From DAOUCV01 sp034432095 (GTDB lineage Bacteria > Chloroflexota > Dehalococcoidia > Dehalococcoidales > UBA2162): a stretch of DNA of 19,860 bases. Shown here one piece after another: positions 1 through 6,253 of the stretch. The position numbers and the translations under genes were made by a program. Where the stretch lies: contig DAOUCV010000031.1 of the NCBI GenBank assembly GCA_034432095.1, forward strand, positions 1 through 19,860, in the 5' to 3' direction. Under the pieces are notes generated by a model that was not told the origin of the DNA, did no database searches, and saw only the letters and a list, made by a program, of their open reading frames with translations. The stretch's first letter is position 1. Every line of letters begins with the position of its first letter.

Positions 1-1129
1 CGATTACTCCCCGCAGGCTGACCAGGCTGGAAATAGTATTGGGCACTTCAATGCCGACCACCGATTTACCCGGTACCGGAGCTTCAATCCTGATACTCGG
101 TGCCGCCAGAGCCAGCGCCAGGTCATTAGCCAGCGAGCTTATCCTATCCACCTTAACCCTTGTCTTGGATACCTCCTCCAACCTTACTTTAACGTTGCCG
201 TCCTTATCTCTTTCCCTCACCTCCCTCATCTTCCTGTCCCACCCCGGCTCAACGCCAAACTGAGTAACCGTTGGTCCGGCGTTTATCTGCACCACCTTAG
301 CCTCAACGCCGTAACTCGCTAGAGCCTCTTCAATAAGCCTGGCTCTTTCCGCATTGTCAGCCTGACTGAACTGAACCTCAGGAGACCGGTCCAGAATGTC
401 AATAGGGGGTAACTTCCAGCCATCAACCGTAACTAGCTCTGCCGATTCACCATACTTCTTCCACACCTCTTGAGCTACCTGCTTCAGTTCCTGAGGAGTC
501 GGTGCCGGAGCCGGTACCGGCGCGACCCTCTCCCTCTCCGGCTCAATTCCTAAAGGCTGAGGAGCTACCGGAACCGAAGGGGGAGGCGGGGGTTTTTGTT
601 TTCGGGCTGGTCTATAGCTTAACTTTTTCAACTGTTGAACCAGCCGGGAGGTGAGATTAGTCGCCAGGCGCAGAGAAGCCCTCGGTGCTACTAAAATAAC
701 GCCGATGATGAACAAGCCCACCAGCCGACCAACTCCTCCCCAAAACGAACCGCCAATGATACCCTGCCCAAACCTGCCTCCCAGGCTAACCCCTCCAAGA
801 ACACCCCTCCCCGGGAGGAAAGCCAGTATCCCCCAGACAACCAGGAGAAAGGCAAGGTTGCCTAAATATTGATGCAGGTGACGAAAGGCTAAGGAGAATT
901 TCCTCCGCCAGAACACCCAGACGAAGGAAGCCACCACCAGCCCGATAAGAACCAGCCCCCAGCCCAGCAACTGCCAGACACCTGTAGCCCACGAAACTAT
1001 GGAGCCCCACTTCCAGGCAACAAGCGCCGCCGCAATAATACAGAGCGTCAGATAGAGCCCGGGCGGCACGAAGAAAAACCGCACTAACCGCCACCACCAC
1101 CTTCCCTTAGTCTCCCTGGATTTAGTCAT
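1..1129 (-). CDS. ftsK: DNA translocase FtsK/SpoIIIE, N-terminal part (cut by window edge)
   Basis: FtsK pumps chromosomal DNA through the closing division septum. The minus frame from the ATG at 1129 stays open to position 1, giving about 376 residues, so the ATPase and gamma domains lie outside the window. Visible are four hydrophobic segments (about residues 17-38, 51-74, 89-105 and 131-150), as in FtsK membrane domains, then a Pro-rich linker (about 174-215). After that comes the alpha/beta DNA-gripping region with NAGPTVTQFGVEPGW near 290 and SIRIEAPVPGKSVVGIEVPN near 345-364, both typical of the family. It is the third gene of a minus-strand series after udg and rnj, 93 nt beyond the rnj stop. 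That gap holds a two-hairpin repeat, so readthrough from rnj is uncertain. The assignment is firm because of the membrane layout plus the IEAPVPGK block. Confidence 0.93.
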   Translation of the reverse strand, partial: MTKSRETKGRWWWRLVRFFFVPPGLYLTLCIIAAALVAWKWGSIVSWATGVWQLLGWGLVLIGLVVASFVWVFWRRKFSLAFRHLHQYLGNLAFLLVVWGILAFLPGRGVLGGVSLGGRFGQGIIGGSFWGGVGRLVGLFIIGVILVAPRASLRLATNLTSRLVQQLKKLSYRPARKQKPPPPPSVPVAPQPLGIEPERERVAPVPAPAPTPQELKQVAQEVWKKYGESAELVTVDGWKLPPIDILDRSPEVQFSQADNAERARLIEEALASYGVEAKVVQINAGPTVTQFGVEPGWDRKMREVRERDKDGNVKVRLEEVSKTRVKVDRISSLANDLALALAAPSIRIEAPVPGKSVVGIEVPNTISSLVSLRGVI

Positions 1130-1148
1130 ATCGCCAACCTATCCCCCA

Positions 1149-1211
1149 TCTCCCTTCCCTTACAAGGGAAGGGAGAATTAGAGTTCCTGAAGGGGCTAAC
1201 GCCCCTTCAGG
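1149..1211 (+). repeat. Two-hairpin intergenic repeat, copy A (possible attenuator between rnj and ftsK)
   Basis: Two perfect inverted repeats lie side by side. The first has 13-bp arms (1149-1161 and 1164-1176) of TCTCCCTTCCCTT type; the second has 11-bp arms (1186-1196 and 1201-1211) around a TAAC loop. Neither is followed by a run of T on the rnj-ftsK (minus) strand, so this is not a textbook terminator. The hairpin order and the leading CCTATCCCC match other copies in the window. Fills most of the rnj-ftsK spacer. Confidence 0.75.
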
Positions 1212-1222
1212 CTACCCCTCTT

Positions 1223-2881
1223 TTACACCCTCACCATAAAAGGCAGAACCATCGGGCGGCGTCTGGTTCGTTCGTAATAAAACTTATTCAGGGTATCTCT
1301 AACCTTGCTATTAATAAACCCCCAATCAGCCGGTCGAGCACCGCCGTGGTCCAGAACCCGGGCTACCAGGTCACGACTTTCATCTATCATATCCTTAGAC
1401 TCTACGACATCAACAAAGCCCCGTGACACAATGTCCGGACGCCCTACCAGCCTGCCGGTCTGTCGGTCAACAGCAATAATCACCATCACTATTCCATCTT
1501 TGGCCAACATCTTCCTATCACGAAGGACAACACTGCCGATGTCACCTACACTGAGGCCATCAACGTACACATTACTTGCCGTAACCTTGCCAGTAATCTT
1601 GCCCCCCTGTGGATTGAGCTCGAGGACTTCACCATCCTCAAGCACGAATATTCTGTCTTTGGGAATGCCCACTGATTCGGCTAATCTGGCATGAAGGGTT
1701 AAGTGGCGGTATTCACCGTGGATAGGCATGAAGAACTTGGGTTTGGTCACATTCAGTAGTAGCTTTAGCTCTTCCTGGCTGGCATGTCCGTGGACGTGCA
1801 CTGGTGCCACCCTGTTATATAATACCTGCGCCCCCTGCTTGAAAAGGTTGTCCACCGTCCTGTTGACTACCGCTTCGTTACCCGGAACAGGGGTTGCGGA
1901 AATAACCACGGTGTCGCCGGGGACAATATGAAGCTGGCGGTTATCCCGGTTGGCCATACGAACTAGGGCTGAAGTGGGCTCACCCTGACTTCCCGTAGTG
2001 ATAAAGACAATCTTATTACGGGGTAGCCCCCGCAGTTCATCCAGCCGGCCTAGTATACCTTCGGGTGCGTGAAGATAGCCTAACTCCAGCGCCATCCGCA
2101 CGGTGTCACCCATACTGCGCCCAAGGATAAAGACGCGACGCTGGTGCTTTGCCGCCGCATCAATAACCTGCTGAATACGGGAGACCAGCGACGAAAACGT
2201 GGTGATAATTACTCTCCCCGGTGCCTCAGCCATGATACGCTCTAGAGTCTCCCCCACCACCCTTTCTGAAGGGGTATAACCAAGTAGTTCGGCATAGGTG
2301 GAATCAGAGAGGAGGAGGAGAACTCCCTCCCCTCCCAGCCGGGCCAGCCGGGACAGGTCAGTTGGCTGACCACTAACCGGGGTATGGTCAACCTTAAAAT
2401 CCCCGCTATGAACTACGGTGCCAATCGGCGTCTGTATAATTAAACCCGCTGAGTCGGGTATGCTGTGGCAAACAGGGAAAAACTCAACTCTAAATTTCCC
2501 CAGTGTCACCTTCCCGCCAAAGGGTACCACTCTCAGACTAGCCCCGGAGAGCGCCTTTCGCTCTTTCAGTTTAACCGAGATGAGCCCCCGGGTAAGTTTT
2601 GTGGCATAGACCGGCACATTAAGCTGAGGCAGCAGGTAAGGCAAAGCGCCGATATGGTCCTCGTGACCATGAGTAACCACGATACCCCTTATCTTTTCCC
2701 GTCTCTCCAAAAGATAACTAATGTCGGGAATTACCAGGTCAATGCCTAACATCTCTTCCTCAGGGAACATAAGCCCGGCATCAATGACAATGATATCATC
2801 CTCATACTCCATCACCATCATATTCTTGCCGATTTCACTTAGCCCGCCAAGGGGGATTATCCTGAGTTTTGCTTTAGCCAT
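1223..2881 (-). CDS. rnj: Ribonuclease J
   Basis: RNase J is a cytoplasmic metallo-beta-lactamase/beta-CASP ribonuclease with 5'-3' exonuclease and endonuclease activity in mRNA decay and rRNA maturation. The 552 residues match the usual length of about 555. The zinc-binding motif HGHEDH is at residues 71-76. VCHSIPDSAGL and HSGDFKVDHTP carry further metal-site residues, followed by the beta-CASP insert and the late MPIHGEYRHL motif. A C-terminal domain of about 100 residues completes the protein. The ATG at 2881 is preceded by GAGGT about 7 nt away, inside the end of udg, whose stop is only 3 nt upstream, so the two genes are very probably co-transcribed and translationally coupled. I see no damage to catalytic motifs. 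Confidence 0.97.
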   Translation of the reverse strand: MAKAKLRIIPLGGLSEIGKNMMVMEYEDDIIVIDAGLMFPEEEMLGIDLVIPDISYLLERREKIRGIVVTHGHEDHIGALPYLLPQLNVPVYATKLTRGLISVKLKERKALSGASLRVVPFGGKVTLGKFRVEFFPVCHSIPDSAGLIIQTPIGTVVHSGDFKVDHTPVSGQPTDLSRLARLGGEGVLLLLSDSTYAELLGYTPSERVVGETLERIMAEAPGRVIITTFSSLVSRIQQVIDAAAKHQRRVFILGRSMGDTVRMALELGYLHAPEGILGRLDELRGLPRNKIVFITTGSQGEPTSALVRMANRDNRQLHIVPGDTVVISATPVPGNEAVVNRTVDNLFKQGAQVLYNRVAPVHVHGHASQEELKLLLNVTKPKFFMPIHGEYRHLTLHARLAESVGIPKDRIFVLEDGEVLELNPQGGKITGKVTASNVYVDGLSVGDIGSVVLRDRKMLAKDGIVMVIIAVDRQTGRLVGRPDIVSRGFVDVVESKDMIDESRDLVARVLDHGGARPADWGFINSKVRDTLNKFYYERTRRRPMVLPFMVRV

Positions 2882-2884
2882 CTT

Positions 2885-3487
2885 TTAAACCTCAAACATC
2901 TTCAATTGCTGCGGCTCTGGTTTGACCTCGGTAATATTTTTCGCCTGCGCCAAAAGTGATGGAATCTTCAACATATCGGCCTCTATCTCCCGGCGCAGGC
3001 TTTGCTGATGAAGAGCCGCCGCCGGATGATACATCGCATAGTAGATGACATTACCCCGCTTCTGAGCCGTGCCATGAATTTTGCTGATGCTCTTGCCGGG
3101 GAAGAACATCGCCATAGAGTAGCGCCCGAGAGTAATAATTATCTTGGGGGAAATCAACTCAATCTGGCGTTCCAGCCACTTACGGCAGTTCTGTATTTCT
3201 ATAGGCAAAGGGTCACGGTTTTCCGGAGGCCGGCACTTAATCACATTGGCAATATAGACCTGCTCACGTCGTAGACCGATAGAGGCTAACAATTCATCCA
3301 GGAATTTCCCGGCTGGACCAACAAAGGGGCGTCCTTGCTGGTCTTCATGCCAGCCTGGTGCCTCTCCAATAAATAGCATATCAGCGTTCTCCGCCCCCTC
3401 ACCGGGTACCACCTTGGTTCGAAATTTGGCAATTTCACACCGCTGGCAGAGTGCGATTTCCTTATAGAGTTCCGTCAGTGCCGACAT
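2885..3487 (-). CDS. Family 4 (Fe-S) uracil-DNA glycosylase
   Basis: Removes uracil from DNA as the first step of base excision repair. The 200-residue product has GEAPGWHED (41-49), PFVGPAGKFLD (55-64) and HPAAALHQ (154-161), the motifs of family 4 UDGs. Cysteines 14, 17, 85 and 101 are placed as the four ligands of the family's 4Fe-4S cluster. I chose the ATG at 3487 because family members begin only a few residues before ELYKEI, and because the likely transcription start (about 3528) would leave almost no leader for the longer TTG start at 3520. The TTG start adds 11 residues and has AAAGG upstream, so it remains possible. First gene of the udg-rnj(-ftsK) series. Confidence 0.94.
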   Translation of the reverse strand: MSALTELYKEIALCQRCEIAKFRTKVVPGEGAENADMLFIGEAPGWHEDQQGRPFVGPAGKFLDELLASIGLRREQVYIANVIKCRPPENRDPLPIEIQNCRKWLERQIELISPKIIITLGRYSMAMFFPGKSISKIHGTAQKRGNVIYYAMYHPAAALHQQSLRREIEADMLKIPSLLAQAKNITEVKPEPQQLKMFEV

Positions 3488-3534
3488 CTTCTCATCGCAA
3501 CCCGAAATGGGTCTAATCAACCAGCCTTTTGTTT

Positions 3535-3563
3535 ATGATAGCACGCCCAATATGGCGAGTCAA
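3535..3563 (-). promoter_or_regulatory. Sigma70-type promoter for udg-rnj
   Basis: Read on the minus strand: TTGACT (3563-3558), 17-nt spacer, TATCAT (3540-3535). Five of six bases match at each hexamer and the spacing is ideal. Predicted start is near 3528, giving a leader of about 40 nt to the ATG at 3487. Confidence 0.72.
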
Positions 3564-3574
3564 TTTAGACTAGT

Positions 3575-3650
3575 TTGACCTCACCACCCTTTAAGCACCC
3601 AGAAAAATCGATGATTTTTCTTGGAACCCGCTTAGTCCCCCTCTCCTTGA
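3575..3650 (+). repeat. Promoter-proximal repeat, copy 1 (inverted partner at 5162-5247)
   Basis: Starts with TTGACCTCACC (3575-3585) and CCCTTTAAGCACC (3587-3599). It continues into a hairpin, AGAAAAATC / GATTTTTCT (3601-3609 and 3613-3621), then GGAACCC and a C/T-rich arm like the left half of the two-hairpin repeats. The reverse complement of 5190-5247 gives almost the same string with one indel in the first 25 bases. On the minus strand its edge is 12 nt upstream of the udg -35 box. The remaining bases of the 3488-3728 spacer hold the two promoters described. Confidence 0.72.
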
Positions 3651-3682
3651 ATTAGGTCATCAAACAAACTCAGATACAGTTA

Positions 3683-3712
3683 TTGACAATATAAGGGCAC
3701 CGTTGCTAGACT
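3683..3712 (+). promoter_or_regulatory. Promoter for glyA
   Basis: TTGACA (3683-3688), 18-nt spacer, TAGACT (3707-3712). The -35 is perfect and the -10 is 4 of 6. The predicted start (about 3718) lies just before the AGGGAGG ribosome site at 3719-3725, so the leader would be only about 10 nt. Confidence 0.5.
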
Positions 3713-3728
3713 TCAACAGGGAGGGAAA

Positions 3729-4973
3729 ATGAGTTCTTTAAGTCAAACTGACCCGGAAATTAAACATGCCCTTGATCTGGAGGAGAAACGGCAAAGGGAA
3801 ACGATAAACCTTATTGCCTCCGAGAACTATCCCAGTCAGGCTGTGTTTGAAGCTCAGGGGTCGATTCTAACCAGTAAATATGCTGAAGGTTACCCCCAAC
3901 GACGCTACTATGGCGGCTGTGAAAATATGGATATAGTGGAAAACCTGGCTATCGAGCGGGCAAAAGAACTATTCCATGCCGAGCACGCTAATGTCCAGCC
4001 ACACAGCGGTTCCCAGGCTAATATGGCAGTATACCATGCCTTATTGGATTATGGAGACACAGCAATGGGCATGAGTCTGGCTCACGGAGGCCATCTCACT
4101 CATGGTGACAGGGCAAGCTTCTCAGGCAAGTCATATAATTTTATCCAGTACGGCGTTAATCGGGAAACAGAAAGAATCGACTACCAGGAAATAGAAAGAC
4201 TCGCCTTAAGATACAGGCCAAGGCTGATTGTTACTGGTGCCAGTGCCTACCCCCGGATTATTGACTTTGAGCGTTTTCGTCATATTGCTGACCTTGTCGG
4301 AGCCAAGCTAATGGTTGATATAGCTCACACGGCTGGCATGATTGCCGCCGGGCTGTATCCCTCCCCCATCCCTTATGCCGATGTCGTAACCGCTACCACC
4401 CACAAGACGCTACGCGGTCCGAGGGGCGGGTTTATTTTATGCCGTAAGGAGCTAGCTACCGCCATAGATGCGGCTGTTTTCCCCCAAATGCAGGGAGGAC
4501 CCTTCATGCACCTTATTGCGGCTAAAGCAGTAGCCTTTTATGAAGCCATGCAACCTGAATTCGTGGAATATCAGCGCGCCATACTGGATAATGCCCTTGT
4601 TCTAGCCAGCGAGCTAAAGAGGCTAGGTATGCACCTAGTATCCGGCGGAACAGATACCCACCTTGCCTTGATAAGCCTTATTGAGCTGGGCATCACCGGC
4701 AAGAAGGCTGAGAAAGCTCTGGGTAGAGCTGGCATCGTGGTCAACCGCGATGGCATCCCCTTTGACCCGCGCTCCTCGCTGGTAACCAGCGGCATTAGAG
4801 TGGGGACACCGGCGGTTACCACGCGTGGCTTCGGCAGGGACGAAATGAAGCAGATTGCTTCAATGATTGTGAAGGTGCTTACAGATATCGATAACCGAGA
4901 TATCCAAGACCAGGTGCACCAGGAGGTTCTTAACTTATGCTCACGCTTCCCGGTGCCCGGGATTCACAGATAA
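3729..4973 (+). CDS. glyA: Serine hydroxymethyltransferase
   Basis: Pyridoxal-phosphate enzyme that interconverts serine and glycine and loads one-carbon units onto tetrahydrofolate. The 414 residues match the family. THKTLRGPRGG places the PLP-binding lysine at residue 226. Other hallmarks are INLIASENYPS (about 26-36), TSKYAEGYPQRRYYGG (48-63), HSGSQAN (92-98) and SLAHGGHLTHG (116-126). The ATG has a strong AGGGAGG site 3-4 nt upstream. It stands as a single-gene unit between a plus-strand promoter and a hairpin-T tract at 5001-5040. It is bracketed by inverted copies of a repeat that belong to its outward-facing neighbours. Confidence 0.98.
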   Translation: MSSLSQTDPEIKHALDLEEKRQRETINLIASENYPSQAVFEAQGSILTSKYAEGYPQRRYYGGCENMDIVENLAIERAKELFHAEHANVQPHSGSQANMAVYHALLDYGDTAMGMSLAHGGHLTHGDRASFSGKSYNFIQYGVNRETERIDYQEIERLALRYRPRLIVTGASAYPRIIDFERFRHIADLVGAKLMVDIAHTAGMIAAGLYPSPIPYADVVTATTHKTLRGPRGGFILCRKELATAIDAAVFPQMQGGPFMHLIAAKAVAFYEAMQPEFVEYQRAILDNALVLASELKRLGMHLVSGGTDTHLALISLIELGITGKKAEKALGRAGIVVNRDGIPFDPRSSLVTSGIRVGTPAVTTRGFGRDEMKQIASMIVKVLTDIDNRDIQDQVHQEVLNLCSRFPVPGIHR

Positions 4974-5000
4974 TATCCGTTTGATAACCCTATCCCCCTT

Positions 5001-5040
5001 TCTCTCCCTCCCCTTGATAAGGGGAAGGGGAGACCTTTTT
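5001..5040 (+). terminator. glyA terminator, made from two-hairpin repeat copy B
   Basis: Arms 5001-5015 and 5019-5033 pair with one mismatch and one G-T wobble around a GAT loop, followed by CCTTTTT. This is a good intrinsic terminator for glyA, whose stop is 28 nt upstream. The hairpin and the preceding CCTATCCCC identify it as a copy of the intergenic repeat; its second hairpin is not recognisable. Confidence 0.7.
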
Positions 5041-5128
5041 AATATCTACCTCTACTTATCTCCTTTAGAGTAAGAGCCCTTCAGCCTTTCATATTACTTT
5101 TTTAAGGAAAGAGGTGCGAAACCGGACT

Positions 5129-5247
5129 AAGAGGAGACGAAGCCTCTCTTTAAATATCTCTCTCCCTCTCCTTTGAAGGAAAGGGAGATAAAGGGGTTCC
5201 CGGAAAAATCTTTGCTTTTTTCCGGTGCTTAAAGGGGGTGAGGTCAA
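5129..5247 (-). repeat. Two-hairpin repeat copy C joined to promoter-proximal repeat copy 2
   Basis: On the minus strand, in order: TTGACCTCACC (5247-5237); CCCTTTAAGCACC (5236-5224); a 9-bp hairpin (arms 5225-5217 and 5208-5200); GGAACCCC; the C/T hairpin (arms 5161-5173 and 5176-5188, one mismatch); spacer ATATTTAAAG; then GAGAGGCTTCGTCTCCTCTT (about 5148-5129). This is the most complete copy in the window, and the only two-hairpin copy in minus orientation. Its outer edge lies 11 nt upstream of the prs extended -10. Confidence 0.72.
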
Positions 5248-5257
5248 TAGAAAATAG

Positions 5258-5266
5258 TGCTATAAT
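5258..5266 (+). promoter_or_regulatory. Extended -10 promoter for prs-secA
   Basis: TGCTATAAT: a perfect -10 hexamer (5261-5266) with the upstream TG of extended -10 promoters. No convincing -35 box stands 16-18 nt upstream; that position is the end of repeat copy 2. Predicted start is near 5273, about 33 nt before the GTG of prs. Confidence 0.6.
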
Positions 5267-5305
5267 GAAGCTATCTACTGGAGTTAGAGAAAGGGAGGAA
5301 TCAGC

Positions 5306-6250
5306 GTGGATGAGTTGAAGGTATTCACCGGCAATGCCCATCCTGCCCTCGCCAAGGCAATCACGGAATATCTGGGTATATCTTTAGGCAACTGCGAGGT
5401 TTTTGAGTTCAGCAACGAGAATATTTTCGTTCGCATTCTGGACAATGTGCGCGAGCGAGACACCTTTATCGTTCAACCCCTCTCCTCCCCGGTCAATAAG
5501 AATCTGGTTGAGCTACTGATTATGATTGATGCTTTCAAAAGAGCATCAGCCGGACGCATTACCGCGGTAGTCCCCTACTACGCCTATGCCCGCACCGATA
5601 AGAAAGACCAGCCCCGTGTCCCGATAACCGCCAGGTTAATAGCTGACCTGCTCACTGTAGCTGGAGCCAATCGCTTGTTGACCGTAGACCTGCACGCCGG
5701 GCAAATTCAAGGCTTTTTTAACATACCCGTTGATGAACTGACCGCCCTGTACCTGCTGAGCGATTATTTCAAGAAGAAGGACTTTGACAGACTGGTAGTG
5801 GTTGCCACTGACTTCGGCATCTCCAAACGAGCCCGAGATGTAGCTGACAGGCTTAATGCCCCTCTGGCTATTATAGAACAGAGACGCATGGGTAATGTTG
5901 ATAAGAAAGAGACACTTAATGTCATCGGAGAGGTAGAGGGTAAGATAGCCCTCACTGTAGACGACGAGATAGACACTGCCGGCTCTTTGGTTAATGTTGT
6001 CTCAGTCCTCCGGGAGCGAGGAGTGAAGGAGATATACGCCTGTGCTACCCATCCGGTGTTTTCTGGCCCGGCTATTCAGAGGATAGCCTCGTCCCCGGTG
6101 AAAGAGGTAATAGTTACAGACACCATTCCCGTCACCGGTGATAAGAAACTGGACAAAATTACCGTTTTGTCTATAGCGCCACTACTGGGTGAAGCCATTA
6201 AACGTATTCATACCGGGCAATCAATAGGAGCTCTGTTTGAGCAGAGGTAA
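5306..6250 (+). CDS. prs: Ribose-phosphate pyrophosphokinase (PRPP synthetase)
   Basis: Makes 5-phosphoribosyl diphosphate from ribose 5-phosphate and ATP for nucleotide, histidine, tryptophan and NAD synthesis. 314 residues, the normal length for class I enzymes. YYAYARTDKKDQPRVP (91-106) holds the ATP-binding loop, DLHAGQIQGFF is at 128-138, and the PRPP loop DDEIDTAGS is at 219-227. The usual PDxGGxxRA segment reads TDFGISKRA (168-176) here. The start is GTG with GGGAGG (5293-5298) 7 nt upstream. secA begins 3 nt after its stop, so the two are co-transcribed. Confidence 0.96.
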   Translation: MDELKVFTGNAHPALAKAITEYLGISLGNCEVFEFSNENIFVRILDNVRERDTFIVQPLSSPVNKNLVELLIMIDAFKRASAGRITAVVPYYAYARTDKKDQPRVPITARLIADLLTVAGANRLLTVDLHAGQIQGFFNIPVDELTALYLLSDYFKKKDFDRLVVVATDFGISKRARDVADRLNAPLAIIEQRRMGNVDKKETLNVIGEVEGKIALTVDDEIDTAGSLVNVVSVLRERGVKEIYACATHPVFSGPAIQRIASSPVKEVIVTDTIPVTGDKKLDKITVLSIAPLLGEAIKRIHTGQSIGALFEQR

Positions 6251-6253
6251 ATC

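Larger units (their letters stand above)
4974..5305. other. Gene-free stretch between glyA and prs
   Basis: 332 bases with no supportable gene. It contains the glyA terminator-like repeat (5001-5040), a second repeat unit in inverted orientation (about 5129-5247) and the prs promoter (5258-5266). Between 5041 and 5128 I see only T/C-rich, non-coding-looking sequence that may be degenerate repeat material. Confidence 0.6.

Noticed and set aside
786..1100. 104-residue minus-strand open frame inside the ftsK region
   Set aside because: It is an alternate frame of ftsK; the true frame shows four membrane segments and FtsK motifs.
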